DNA of 64,000 bases from Priestia aryabhattai B8W22 (GTDB taxonomy: Bacteria; Bacillota; Bacilli; Bacillales; Bacillaceae_H): contig NZ_JYOO01000008.1 of the NCBI RefSeq assembly GCF_000956595.1, positions 102,244 to 166,243 on the forward strand, given 5' to 3'. Under the pieces are notes generated by a model. It saw nothing but the letters and a program-made list of their open reading frames with translations. It did no database searches and was not told the origin of the DNA. Positions 24,766 to 33,025 of this stretch are shown piece by piece. The translations under genes were made by a program, and so were the position numbers. Within the stretch, counting starts at the first letter, position 1. Every line of letters begins with the position of its first letter.

Positions 24766-25257
24766 TTAAATAGGATTAGTTGGATACTCTTTTAAATATT
24801 GGTTTATTAAACTTTTAGTTTTTTCATCCGCTGGTGCTTCATCTAAATATTTATAATTCCAAATCTTTTTCTGTGCTACAAATCCGTAATCTGTATTCAA
24901 CCAATCTGTATAATCAAATGATACAGAGAACTTCCCTGTTTGCTCTAACATTAGCGTAAAAGAATACCATAGTTCCTGGTTATTTTCTTTAAAGATTTCC
25001 CTGAGCTGTTCACTAAGATCAAAAAGCTTATCTTCTTCATTATTAAATTCTAGTTCCGATATGTTAAATTGTTTTGGTATATCTAGACTATACGTGTAGC
25101 TATTATCTCTAATTGATTTATAAAAAAAGTAAACTCGCCCCCCTGATTCATCAATCTGTGCATAAAAATAAAATTTCTCCCATTCTTCTGGAATCATATT
25201 ATTAACCGTTTCTGCTATTTCTTGATACAATTCCTGTAACTGGCTTTCCATTTGCAT
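24766..25257 (-). CDS. yezG: YezG-family immunity protein (DUF600), copy C
   Basis: A 163-aa YezG protein (NNMIPEEWEKFYFYAQI, GGRVYFFYKSIRD, LWYSFTLMLEQTGK, VSFDYTDWLNTDYGF, NYKYLDEAP, ending EYPTNPI), very similar to copies A and B. Directly upstream (25263-25355) is a roughly 30-codon tail ending ENQSGG that resembles the last residues of the LXG nuclease in this window, so the gene is probably the immunity half of a lost LXG nuclease of the same type. Confidence 0.87.
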   Translation of the reverse strand: MQMESQLQELYQEIAETVNNMIPEEWEKFYFYAQIDESGGRVYFFYKSIRDNSYTYSLDIPKQFNISELEFNNEEDKLFDLSEQLREIFKENNQELWYSFTLMLEQTGKFSVSFDYTDWLNTDYGFVAQKKIWNYKYLDEAPADEKTKSLINQYLKEYPTNPI

Positions 25258-25262
25258 AAAAT

Positions 25263-25355
25263 TTATCCTCCTGACTGGTTTTCAACTGTTGCTATCCCCA
25301 GTTCTTCATCTTCAATTTGGTATGTTATCCTAATGTTTATCTTTAACTTTTTTAT
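25263..25355 (-). pseudogene. LXG nuclease C-terminal remnant before YezG copy C
   Basis: A start-less open frame of about 31 codons ends with TAA at 25263-25265, 5 bp before the YezG start. Its residues INIRITYQIEDEELGIATVE then NQSGG align by eye with the tail of the intact LXG nuclease (FNIRYKIGEEDWDFRRFD then NVPGG). This is the 3' stub of a nuclease toxin gene. Confidence 0.55.
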
Positions 25356-25462
25356 ATTTCTTCAAATCCATGTCAAACAACTAAAAAAAGACACTATGAT
25401 ACTTATATATCGTAGCAACTATTAAGCTGACACATCTTATGAACTCTAGCTTTACAAAAGAA

Positions 25463-25933
25463 TTAGCGCTCTTCTTTGCACAAATATAAGTATTGGCCAA
25501 ATTCAGGAAACACATCCCAGTTTTTTTCAAGGGTATTGTTTGTTTCGCGCTCCTCGACTGAACCATTCTTTAAATCTCGCTTTTCCATTGCTATGTAACC
25601 ATCTTCTCGGAAATTCAAAATCAAACTACTTACTTCTGTATCAGTTTCATCATCATATTCCCAATACATGGCTGTTCTTAAAAAAAGCTTACCTTCACTC
25701 ATAACTTCGAAATCATAATTTAAATATTTACGAATTAGTTCATCATAAAACCCTACCGAAACCCATTGATTTGTAATATTTATAATATACTTGTGCTTCT
25801 CATCTTCCCTTAGTACGACCGTATAGGGTTTATGTTTTTGGTGGTATGTGTATGCAGTATGCTCATCAAGAATGTTCCAAGGCTTCTTTTTGATATCTGA
25901 CCATTCGTCACAATAATACATTTCCATAGTCAC
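25463..25933 (-). CDS. Uncharacterised immunity-island protein, 156 aa
   Basis: No family recognised. Acidic and Tyr/Trp-rich soluble protein (YYCDEWSDIKKKPWNILDEH...; QWVSVGFYDELIRKYLNYDF; LILNFREDGYIAMEKRDLK). An upstream GAAGGTGTACAAGTG provides a weak site; GTG/ATG choice near 25924-25933 is uncertain. It sits among immunity genes on the same strand, so a similar role is inferred. Confidence 0.55.
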   Translation of the reverse strand: MTMEMYYCDEWSDIKKKPWNILDEHTAYTYHQKHKPYTVVLREDEKHKYIINITNQWVSVGFYDELIRKYLNYDFEVMSEGKLFLRTAMYWEYDDETDTEVSSLILNFREDGYIAMEKRDLKNGSVEERETNNTLEKNWDVFPEFGQYLYLCKEER

Positions 25934-26059
25934 TTGTACACCTTCCCATAATATTTCTACTAACAGTGCTGTTTTTATTACTAATCAAGAATTGGTTTAA
26001 AGATGATTTGTCAGTGCCAACCAAACTGAATTCTGTTAAGCACACATATCAATACGAAA

Positions 26060-26509
26060 TTAAAGCTTATTATTTTTTACTTCTTCAAACCACTCATCAG
26101 CAATATCACTAGCCGTTTTAATATCATCATGTGTGTGTACGAAATCATACTTATATTCTGCTTTAAAGCGGCCGCTCCTTGCATGATAGATCAGCTTCAT
26201 CTCTGTCGGCATATCTCTTTTATACGCTCTACATAGCTCTTCAATTTTTTCAACATCATCATTGATAATATTCAATACCATCAACTGTCGCTTTGTAGAT
26301 ACATCATATTTTTCCTTTTCCCATGCATCATTCACTTTATGACGTTCTACGTATTTATCATTAATTAAATAAAAAAAGTCACTTGCGGTAACTCCTTCTT
26401 CACGAGAAGCATAAACATACACTTTATCTGCTCTATCTTCAACATACTCCATACATATAGATATCATATCGGCTTGCAACTCACTAAACTTATCTTCAAA
26501 TTCTTTCAT
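26060..26509 (-). CDS. Divergent YezG/DUF600-like immunity protein
   Basis: A 149-aa protein beginning MKEFEDKFSELQADMIS. The sequence of features (N-terminal helix, DKVYVYASREEG strand, SDFFYLIND, MKLIYHARSGRFKAEYKYDF, terminal helix) parallels the YezG fold but with little identity. AAGGAGTG is 11 nt upstream of the ATG at 26509; the longer frame to 26542 uses a TTG without a site. The start of a sister gene survives at 29075-29149. Confidence 0.6.
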   Translation of the reverse strand: MKEFEDKFSELQADMISICMEYVEDRADKVYVYASREEGVTASDFFYLINDKYVERHKVNDAWEKEKYDVSTKRQLMVLNIINDDVEKIEELCRAYKRDMPTEMKLIYHARSGRFKAEYKYDFVHTHDDIKTASDIADEWFEEVKNNKL

Positions 26510-26740
26510 TTTGCTGTTTTCACTCCTTAGATTAACTCTCAAGAATTCAAGTTAACCTTACCTAAAAAATCTTTTCGTTCCTTTGGTCACCATAGAGTGA
26601 CCCACCTTATTTGTTTAGATACTTGCAATGACTAGCGATTGGGATAAGCTATTTTGGCGCTATTCTATTTTATAAGCCGTAACTTTTATAAATTTTATAA
26701 AATAGAAAATAAATACTGCAATGCGCAAATGCGTTTAATA
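26510..26740. other. Non-coding stretch downstream of SUKH gene
   Basis: No supported gene. A short inverted repeat GGTCAC...GTGACC lies near 26586-26603. The rest is AT-rich and structureless to my reading. Confidence 0.4.
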
Positions 26741-26778
26741 AAAGCACCGATTGCCTAGAAAATTCAATCGGTGCTCCC
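26741..26778 (-). terminator. Rho-independent terminator
   Basis: Perfect 11-bp stem AGCACCGATTG / CAATCGGTGCT with an 11-nt loop and TTTTATT on the minus strand; about 140 bp past the SUKH stop. Confidence 0.85.
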
Positions 26779-26917
26779 ACTTACTCTTGCAAATTTTTTA
26801 TTGCCAAATTAATCTCATTAATTCAGCAATAAAAGAATTTATACCTATTTACGAACTTAGGCTTTATAAGTTTCCCAATAAAATTAACAAACAAATAAGT
26901 TTAGCAGCCCTCTAGGG

Positions 26918-27382
26918 TTATTTGTCTTTGAGGCTTTTTATAAAAGCTTCAAAGCTATAAGAAATAAGGCTAAAGTGCGTGTTAGAAGGTTCATATTCTT
27001 CTTCGTAGATGTCTTCCATGTCTAAGCTCCAATAATAAACCGCTCCAGAATTTTCTCCTGATAATGACAAGCAAATTTTGTTATCAATTGGATCTTCGCC
27101 AATAATTAGAAAATTATCAGGTATTACATGGTTACTATGAAAAGCCAAAAATACATTCTGTACATTTTTATGCACTTCTTTAGTGAATGGAAGTATGGAT
27201 GTTAAAGATGACGTGATTTTTTTGTCTAAGGTTTGAAACCTTCGTATAGTAGGGTTGCCGCCATTGGTTTTAAGTAAAAACTCTTTATAATCATCGGGCA
27301 ATTCAATATTCCACTCTTCTTCAAATGATTGAATCTCTTGCAAATTTGCAGGCATACTATTATTTTTAATCTCTATATTCAT
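26918..27382 (-). CDS. SUKH-family (SMI1/KNR4) immunity protein
   Basis: A 154-aa classical SUKH protein: IQSFEEEWNIELPDDYKEFL then KTNGGNPTIRRF, FLIIGEDPIDNKICLSLSG, GAVYYWSLD and a C-terminal SYSFEAFIKSLKDK. ATG at 27382 follows GGGAGGTTAATA. It is followed by a strong terminator. An orphan immunity gene; its toxin was not found. Confidence 0.85.
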   Translation of the reverse strand: MNIEIKNNSMPANLQEIQSFEEEWNIELPDDYKEFLLKTNGGNPTIRRFQTLDKKITSSLTSILPFTKEVHKNVQNVFLAFHSNHVIPDNFLIIGEDPIDNKICLSLSGENSGAVYYWSLDMEDIYEEEYEPSNTHFSLISYSFEAFIKSLKDK

Positions 27383-27565
27383 AAATAAATATTAACCTCC
27401 CTCTATAAATTATCTCAGTCCATAACTTTGCAACCCATATCCTCCCTAGAGATTCTTTCTTTTAGTTTCAAGTTCTATAGTGAGAGTGTGACACCCTTTA
27501 CATGCTGTGACAAATCATACATTAAAACGTAGGTGCCAATTTTACATACAATTTAAAATCAACTT

Positions 27566-28279
27566 CTATATCATTTTCAACACTTGTTCTTTCACATTTT
27601 CGTCAAACTTAGCTCCTTCTACATTTGCTCCTGTCCAAACTACATTGTCGAGTTTAACACCGGTAAAATCCGCTTCTGTGAAATCCCCATTTAAAAGGAT
27701 TGCTCCGGTAAAATCCGCTTCTGTGAAATTAGCATTTCTAGCATCTACCGCTGATAAATTTACATTTTCCAAATGCGCTTTTTCAAATTTACCATTTGTC
27801 AGATTGGCACCGCTGAAATCCGCTCCCGTACAGTCGGCCTGTTCCGCATCAATTCCTGACAAATTTGCATGGCGAAATGTAGCATGGTTTAAAATTGTTC
27901 CAACTAATTCTCCATGTGAAAAATCAACTTCGTCAAAACGAGTTTCAAAGCAACTACTTATATTTATCTTTGCATATTTCATATTTGCTTTAGAAAAATC
28001 CGCTTCGCCAAACCTACAATCTGCCATGTTAATTTCCTCTAAATTACAACTTCTGAAATCAGCTAACTCAAAATCGCAGTCATGAAACGCTGCTCTCATT
28101 AGTGAAGAGGCTCTCAACACAACACGTTTTGCCATAATACGCCTTGCCATTACTTCTGACAGGTCTGAAAAACTAAGGTCTAAATCACTCATATCTACCT
28201 GATCCATAACCTCATCATTATATTGAGCTCTATTTACTATTTCCATGACTCTTATTCGGTCATTACTTTTCTCATCCAT
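27566..28279 (-). CDS. Pentapeptide-repeat protein
   Basis: A 237-aa protein with about 25 tandem A(D/N)LXX pentapeptide units from residue 30 to 225 (ADFRSCNLEE, ADFSGANLTN, ANFTEADFTG, AILLNGDFTE), predicted to form a right-handed quadrilateral beta-helix. Members mimic DNA or act as gyrase-protection or immunity proteins. The 3' part of the gene contains two nearly identical 19-bp units (around 27668-27725) that repeat AAATCCGCTTCTGTGAAAT on the plus strand. Position within the immunity array suggests an immunity role. Confidence 0.85.
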   Translation of the reverse strand: MDEKSNDRIRVMEIVNRAQYNDEVMDQVDMSDLDLSFSDLSEVMARRIMAKRVVLRASSLMRAAFHDCDFELADFRSCNLEEINMADCRFGEADFSKANMKYAKINISSCFETRFDEVDFSHGELVGTILNHATFRHANLSGIDAEQADCTGADFSGANLTNGKFEKAHLENVNLSAVDARNANFTEADFTGAILLNGDFTEADFTGVKLDNVVWTGANVEGAKFDENVKEQVLKMI

Positions 28280-28298
28280 GATTACAAATTCCTTTCCT

Positions 28299-29078
28299 TT
28301 AATTTTCTAGATACTTCTTCCAAGCAACATTGGGCGAATACGTGACAACCATTCGACTTTCATGAAAACTTGGCACAGCTATTACTTGAGCTGGTTCTAA
28401 GTATTTCATTACATGTAACCATCGATCTAGCAATGTATCCCTATCAACTTCTAATGGATTTTGTAGAAGATCCATACAAACCCCACCCCATTCCAATTCT
28501 GATACGACAGCGGGACTATTTAGTAGGAATTCCTTATCAAACATTTCTAAAATATGACCACTAAAATATGTTCTAGCTCCTACCCCCAAGGGACCGTTAG
28601 GAAGAAACCTGACCGGTATAGGTAGTGAAGACATATTCACCCACATATGTAAGCGTTCATATTCAGTATTCCATGGATAAGATGCTTTCCAAAAAATTTG
28701 CGACACTCCATAACGCGGCTTTACAATTTCTGCGATTTGATCAGATAACTCAAAAAAAGCAGACCATAATTTTTTAGGTATTGATTTATGGAACTCAAAC
28801 TCCAAATATGAACTATGACTCCAGTTAACTTTAAAACTCCCTTTATAGTGCAGCGCTTTATCACGATACAGGTGAACTTCAGATACTCTACGCTCTGAAA
28901 TCACTTTTTCTAGAATTTCCCGACGATTATATTCTACCTTTACTGTTTCAGAGTTACCCCAATGGGTAGGAGCAAATTTTTCATTTGACTCAAACACATC
29001 CAAAAGACGACCTAGTATCTCTTCCTGATTAATAGATACTGTAGGATACATTGCAATCGTAAAATAATTAGGTTTCAT
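28299..29078 (-). CDS. Uncharacterised immunity-type protein, 259 aa
   Basis: Family not recognised with certainty; it could be an Imm52-like protein. Large, soluble, Trp/Tyr-rich (IFWKASYPWNTEYERLHMWV, ELEWGGVCMDLLQ). AAGGAGGATATAA precedes the ATG at 29078. The start codon overlaps the stop of a 24-codon truncated immunity gene, so it may be translated by coupling. It is followed 19 bp later by the pentapeptide gene. Confidence 0.65.
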   Translation of the reverse strand: MKPNYFTIAMYPTVSINQEEILGRLLDVFESNEKFAPTHWGNSETVKVEYNRREILEKVISERRVSEVHLYRDKALHYKGSFKVNWSHSSYLEFEFHKSIPKKLWSAFFELSDQIAEIVKPRYGVSQIFWKASYPWNTEYERLHMWVNMSSLPIPVRFLPNGPLGVGARTYFSGHILEMFDKEFLLNSPAVVSELEWGGVCMDLLQNPLEVDRDTLLDRWLHVMKYLEPAQVIAVPSFHESRMVVTYSPNVAWKKYLEN

Positions 29079-29149
29079 TTATATCCTCCTTCCATACTAG
29101 ATATAATATCAGCCTTCAATTCACTGAATAAATCTTCAAGCTCTTTCAT
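29075..29149 (-). pseudogene. Truncated N-terminus of a YezG-like immunity gene
   Basis: Reads MKELEDLFSELKADIISS then six unrelated codons and a TGA overlapping the next ATG. The first 18 residues match the start of the gene at 26060-26509 (MKEFEDKFSELQADMIS). A deletion has fused it to the ribosome binding site of the downstream gene. Confidence 0.55.
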
Positions 29150-29164
29150 ACTACTTTTACTTCT

Positions 29165-29299
29165 TTAACAATAATAAAATGCTGTAAGGCCATGCTTACC
29201 ATCAATAATATTTTTAACTATAAATTTCTTTGTTTGCATATTACTCTCAGTATAAATGTTTTTAACGTCAACACCTGTTTTTTTGAAATGTTTTTTCAA
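29165..29299 (-). pseudogene. Toxin C-terminal remnant
   Basis: A 44-codon frame without proper start (LKKHFKKTGVDVKNIYTESN then MQTKKFIVKNIIDGKHGLTA, ending FYYC) stops 15 bp before the truncated YezG-like gene. Order toxin tail then immunity start matches the other vestigial modules here. Toxin family not recognised. Confidence 0.45.
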
Positions 29300-29380
29300 A
29301 ATTCAACCTCATTTCTCTTTAACTTTCTAATATTTTTCACATTCACATTAGGTATCTAAGAAATTTAAAAATGGCTCACA

Positions 29381-29416
29381 AAAAACACTTGTTGCCTAAA
29401 AGGCAGTCAAGTGCTT
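29381..29416 (-). terminator. Terminator downstream of the GAD/DUF1851 gene
   Basis: Minus-strand stem AAGCACTTG-CTGCC / GGCA-CAAGTGTTTTTT. The arms resemble those of the hairpin at 30407-30447, so the two are probably copies carried with their modules. Confidence 0.7.
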
Positions 29417-29446
29417 ATAGTTCATTTTGTAATATAGCTTTGAACA

Positions 29447-29988
29447 TTACTGTACTGGTCCCATGAATTCAGTAATAATGAGAATATGTTCCTTCAATTT
29501 GACTTTTTTTAGATTCTCTACTTTTTCTGCTCCACCAAGCCCTAATAGAGGGGTGTATCCAAAACATTCGTCATAAGATATTTCGCCCCATATTTCTACT
29601 GCTTTTAGATATGGCTTCCACTTTAAATATTCGTCTCGAAATTTTTCCGAATCTAAACTTTTAAAAAGTATAGAAAGTTTGGCATAAGTGTTTTAAGTAA
29701 CCCGTACCTAAAATTAAGCAACCTTACATAACCATCAGCCCATATGACTAAATCCCCCATACTTGTTGCAAATAATACTAAAGAATCAGTGTATCTTTGG
29801 CTACTCTCTTGTAAGATATCAATGTACTCCTCTGGATTGACACTTTTAAAATAACCTGCCATAAATGTTCCAAATCCATAATCCTGCCATAAATCTATTA
29901 TTTCTTTAGGGACCATATTTTTATACTTTTCAATCAGTTCACTGGGAACTTTATTATGCAACTTAAAATCTTTTAAATATTGTTCCAT
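29447..29988 (-). pseudogene. GAD/DUF1851 (Tdi1-like) immunity gene, frameshifted
   Basis: The frame starting at 29988 reads a GAD-like domain (ELIEKYKNMVPKEIIDLW, YGFGTFMAGYFKSVNPEEY, LVLFATSMGDLVIWADGY) and stops at 29653. Adding one A to the A4 run near 29660 restores a frame through a DUF1851-type tail (SLDSEKFRDEYLKWKPYL, GYTPLLGLGGAEKVENLKKV, ending TEFMGPVQ) to TAA at 29447-29449. GAD plus DUF1851 is the architecture of Tdi1, the immunity protein of the Ntox15 DNase Tde1 in Agrobacterium, and an Ntox15 fragment lies 13 bp upstream. AAGGAGGAGTTTG precedes the ATG. Confidence 0.72.
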
Positions 29989-30001
29989 TCAAACTCCTCC
30001 T

Positions 30002-30274
30002 TTAATGTGTTAACTTTACATTCAAATAAGTATTTTTCAGTTGTTCTAGTGTCATATTTTTTGATATTTCCTCTATTTGTTTATCAACAATTTTAATTCT
30101 AGACCTCCATTGACTACCTATAGAGAAATTAACCCTCTTATCTCCTATTATTTCGGGCCATCCTCCCGCAACCTGATCTGGATTATGAAGTGCCGCTTGG
30201 GTTTTCAGCCATTTTTCCGCCTCTTCCTCTGCTTCATCAAATGATTTTCCTTTATCCATAAATTCGGTAATCAC
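30002..30274 (-). pseudogene. Ntox15 (polymorphic toxin type 15) nuclease tail, headless
   Basis: About 90 codons encode the C-terminal toxin domain: an acidic helix (FDEAEEEAEKWLKTQAALHN) then PDQVAGGWPEIIGDKRVNFS and IGSQWRSRIKIVD. The ALHNPDQVAGG and R(V/I)NxSIGSQW blocks are hallmarks of Ntox15, and HNPD is its HxxD catalytic motif. An in-frame TAA occurs 6 nt before the first possible start and the LXG/N-terminal part is missing, so this is an orphan toxin tip paired with the Tdi1-like gene downstream. Confidence 0.7.
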
Positions 30275-30722
30275 TACTTAATTTTTTATATCGTTTTTTT
30301 CTCTAGTAGTGTCTCACACTGTACAAAACCAATTATAATCTATAAATTTAACACTTAGCACACTTATAAAATTATACGCGTACCAGCATATTTCTGGGTT
30401 AAAACGTAAAAAAGCACTCGTTGCCATAAGTGACAATCAAGTGCTTTAAGTTCATCTTTTTTTAAGTAGCATAAATTTGTAAGTTTTGTAGTAACAATAT
30501 TACACTTTTTACATTTCACAACAAATACTACATTAAAACTTACGAGTTTGTTAGTTTAATATACATTCCATGTGTTTATATTCATCGCCCAGTAAAATGT
30601 CATCTCGCCTAAGCTCGTACTTCATTTCCTATTCTATCATTGCACATAATACTCTATGCTGGTACAACCATCATGAAGTACTTACTTTCAAACACTTATT
30701 TCTTTTTCTAAAACACTAACCT
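30275..30722. other. Non-coding gap with one terminator
   Basis: Apart from the hairpin at 30407-30447 no gene or clear remnant was found. AT-rich, with stop codons in all frames on both strands. It probably contains deletion scars between two toxin/immunity modules. Confidence 0.45.
30407..30447 (-). terminator. Hairpin terminator downstream of Imm3-like gene
   Basis: Minus-strand AAAGCACT...AGTGCTTTTTT with an internal GTCA/TGGC pairing. Arms resemble the terminator at 29381-29416. Confidence 0.65.
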
Positions 30723-31079
30723 TTATTCTGCTGAAGGATTATAATCCACCTCTACATTTTTTAGTCCTTCTATTACTTTATTTATTCTTCTCGATAAGTC
30801 TTTTATTTCTTCTAATGTTAATTCATCTCCTGCTTCTTGTGGATTAAACATGCTTAATCTCTTTATTATACCTTCAATGCGCCCAATAAAAACTTTCTCA
30901 TGGCCAATTGCAATTTCTCCAATAGCAGTATCAACAATAACATCTTCTATCTTACCTAAGTTATCAAATTCATCCGCTAGTTTTGCTATAGCATACCTAT
31001 ATCCCCTGTCTTCATCTAACAACTCTTCATATGTCTCCTGAATCGCACCAAATAATTCATTATACTCCCAGTCTTTCAT
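30723..31079 (-). CDS. Imm3-like immunity protein
   Basis: A 118-aa, mostly helical acidic protein (MKDWEYNELFGAIQETYEEL, then YRYAIAKLADEFDNL). The early Trp-Glu pair and helical pattern fit the Imm3 family as I know it. TTGGAGGGGAAG lies 5 nt before the ATG at 31079. It follows the orphan deaminase toxin by 27 bp and is the likely cognate immunity gene. Unlike its toxin it has a complete start. Confidence 0.6.
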   Translation of the reverse strand: MKDWEYNELFGAIQETYEELLDEDRGYRYAIAKLADEFDNLGKIEDVIVDTAIGEIAIGHEKVFIGRIEGIIKRLSMFNPQEAGDELTLEEIKDLSRRINKVIEGLKNVEVDYNPSAE

Positions 31080-31106
31080 CAGTCTTCCCCTCCAAAGAAA
31101 TTAAGT

Positions 31107-32236
31107 TTAAGGAATAATTCTATTACCATTGTTGTGTATGACTTCTAATTCAATATTTTTATATTTAGCAGCAAACTCTGCTATGACTTTACTGCAACTG
31201 TCGCAAGTATCTAATTCTGTAAATAACTTGATTTTACCAGTAGCTTGTGTATTCTCTCCAAGCTTAGAAGCAATATCATTTAGTATTTTATACTCCGTAT
31301 CTGTATTCCTTAAATAACTCTCTCCCTCTTTACCAACTGCTTCTGTAGCTTTAAACATTGGATTTTCAGGTTGTAAAGAAATATCAGGCACCTTATGCTC
31401 AAGATTTCCTTTGAGTTCATTTATGCTGCTTTGAGCATAAAATTCAGATTTACTTAGCCCACTGACATCCACTTCTGCAACAGCAAAATTACCAGATTTC
31501 TTATACCTACTTGTTAAATTCCCTCTTAGTTCTTTCACTCTACCAATTATATGTGCTTCTGTTACTGAATCTATTTGTCTCGTTGGATATACTTTTCCCG
31601 TACCCTTAGTACCTTTTTGAATTTGACGTTCACTCACACGCTCTACTTTTACAGGCTTTTCAATCATCTGCATCGTCTGTTTCTTCACATTCTGCAAGGT
31701 CTCCCTCACCGTCTGCTGGGCAAGTGCTGGCATGAGTCTTGGCATACTGCTGTCTAGGATGTTGTTATACGTTTTATGTAGCGACTGCGTCCAAGATGCT
31801 GGTGCGTTTTTGACGCTTTGGTAGGCTTGCTTTGTGACGTTGGCAACGGCGCTTGTGCGAAGCGTGTTGCGCATGTTGTTAAGCTTTTCGGTTCCTTTGG
31901 TCGCAAGGCTCTGTCCCATTTTCCCCGCTACCTTCGTAGAAAGCGCCCCAGCTCCAGCAATTCCTAATGCTTGCAGAAGGCTTGCTTTACGCTGCTCTTC
32001 ACTGATTTTATTCCCGAACATGTCGCGTCCGGTCATGTATTCTCCTAGCCCGTTTGCGGCCACAAGACCGTAGAGGCCTTTTTCGGTTTGCTCCAGGACT
32101 TTGAAGGATTTGGCGGATTTGTAGGCGTCTAAGGCGTGATCTGCTGCGCTTAGGCCTTTAGCCGTTTTGTAGATGGCTTTTCCGCCTTTTGCGGCTCTTC
32201 CTAACCAGCCGACAACCGGAATGAAGCCGGCTGCTG
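31107..32236 (-). pseudogene. Headless orphan toxin cassette with deaminase tip
   Basis: An open frame from a TGA at 32304-32306 to 31107 with no usable start before a GTG at 32063, which lacks a ribosome binding site. The first about 106 codons (31919-32236) are almost identical to the pre-toxin part of the intact LXG gene. The distal part is different and ends in a deaminase-type toxin: FYAQSSIN, TEYKILNDIASKLGEN (catalytic E), LFTELDTCDSCSKVIAEF (CxxC zinc site) and NIELEVIHNNGNRI, fitting the BURPS668_1122-type toxin deaminases. It lies behind the terminator of the LXG operon, so it is probably silent in place. Confidence 0.75.
31919..32236. repeat. 318-bp direct repeat, copy 1 (with 33848-34165)
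   Basis: I aligned this block by eye with 33848-34165: constant offset of 1929 bp, no gaps and about seven mismatches in 318 positions. It encodes the same pre-toxin segment in the orphan cassette and in the intact LXG gene. Homology stops sharply at both ends. Confidence 0.9.
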
Positions 32237-32392
32237 TGACGTAGATAGTTTTACGCCCGCGACAAATATTTAAGTGAAAGATATTAATATCAAGAATAAA
32301 TTCTCATTCATACTCCACGTTAAAATTTACCTTTAATTTACAATTATCATATAATTGGTTGGTTAAACGACTTATTATCCTTGCCATCATAA
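32237..32392. other. Junction between orphan cassette and LXG operon terminator
   Basis: About 150 bp with no gene. No promoter or ribosome binding site for the orphan cassette was seen. Confidence 0.5.
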
Positions 32393-32426
32393 TAAAAAAC
32401 TTGATAAGTCTTAACTTATCAAGTTC
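32393..32426 (-). terminator. Terminator of the LXG operon
   Basis: Perfect 11-bp stem AACTTGATAAG / CTTATCAAGTT with a 6-nt loop and a T run on the minus strand, about 120 bp after the YezG stop. Confidence 0.88.
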
Positions 32427-32545
32427 ATAGAATAGAAACCCTCTATGGTTTCCATTTAGCTCACATTATCTTAAAGAGTAGAATATTCACTAAGACAGCT
32501 TACTTCATAAAAAACCCTTTTAATTTTCGCTTTCGTATTAACCTT

Positions 32546-33025
32546 TTAGTTATCTTTTACAGCCTCAAGATATCTCTCTAGATGTTTTTTCCCTAATTTA
32601 CTCTTTGGTAAGACACCAAGATATTCATATTTCCATATTGTCTTCCTAGCATAGGAATCTGCTGTTGAAAGATCATCATAATTAAATTGGATGTTGAACT
32701 TTCCTTTATTGTCAAAAACTAAAGTGAAATTGGTCCATGGCTCTTGCATTTCATTCTCAATAAACACTTTCCATAGTTCTTGTATGCAATCTAATAACTC
32801 ATTCCATTGTTTAGAATATTCTTCTTCACTTACTGGAAAAATTTCAGGAATGTCGTGGCTGTAGATAATCTCATCACTATCATTAGGATGATAATAGAAG
32901 TAAGCTGTTTGCGCACCTTCAACTACCTCACCATAAAGGTAAACTTCAGACCACTCTTTGGGAATGGTCTCTATTACGATATTCGCTATGTCTTGGTATA
33001 AATTATTCAATTTTTCTTCATTCAT
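32546..33025 (-). CDS. yezG: YezG-family immunity protein of the intact LXG toxin
   Basis: A 159-aa YezG/DUF600 protein (IETIPKEWSEVYLYGEV, QTAYFYYHPND, PWTNFTLVFDNKGK, IQFNYDDLSTADSY, WKYEYLGVLPK). Its ATG at 33025 overlaps the toxin's last codons and stop (ATGAATGA), with CAGGAGGAA upstream inside the toxin gene, which ensures coupled synthesis of antidote with toxin. It is the most divergent of the simple YezG copies in the window, consistent with being matched to this particular nuclease tip. Confidence 0.88.
   Translation of the reverse strand: MNEEKLNNLYQDIANIVIETIPKEWSEVYLYGEVVEGAQTAYFYYHPNDSDEIIYSHDIPEIFPVSEEEYSKQWNELLDCIQELWKVFIENEMQEPWTNFTLVFDNKGKFNIQFNYDDLSTADSYARKTIWKYEYLGVLPKSKLGKKHLERYLEAVKDN

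Noticed and set aside
27660..27730. Short tandem repeat as CRISPR or regulatory repeat
   Set aside because: It encodes pentapeptide repeats (ADFTG/ADFTE) and has no spacer structure.
27507..28085. 192-codon plus-strand frame opposite the pentapeptide-repeat gene
   Set aside because: A shadow of the periodic minus-strand repeat: the regular codon pattern removes stops on the other strand. No ribosome binding site.
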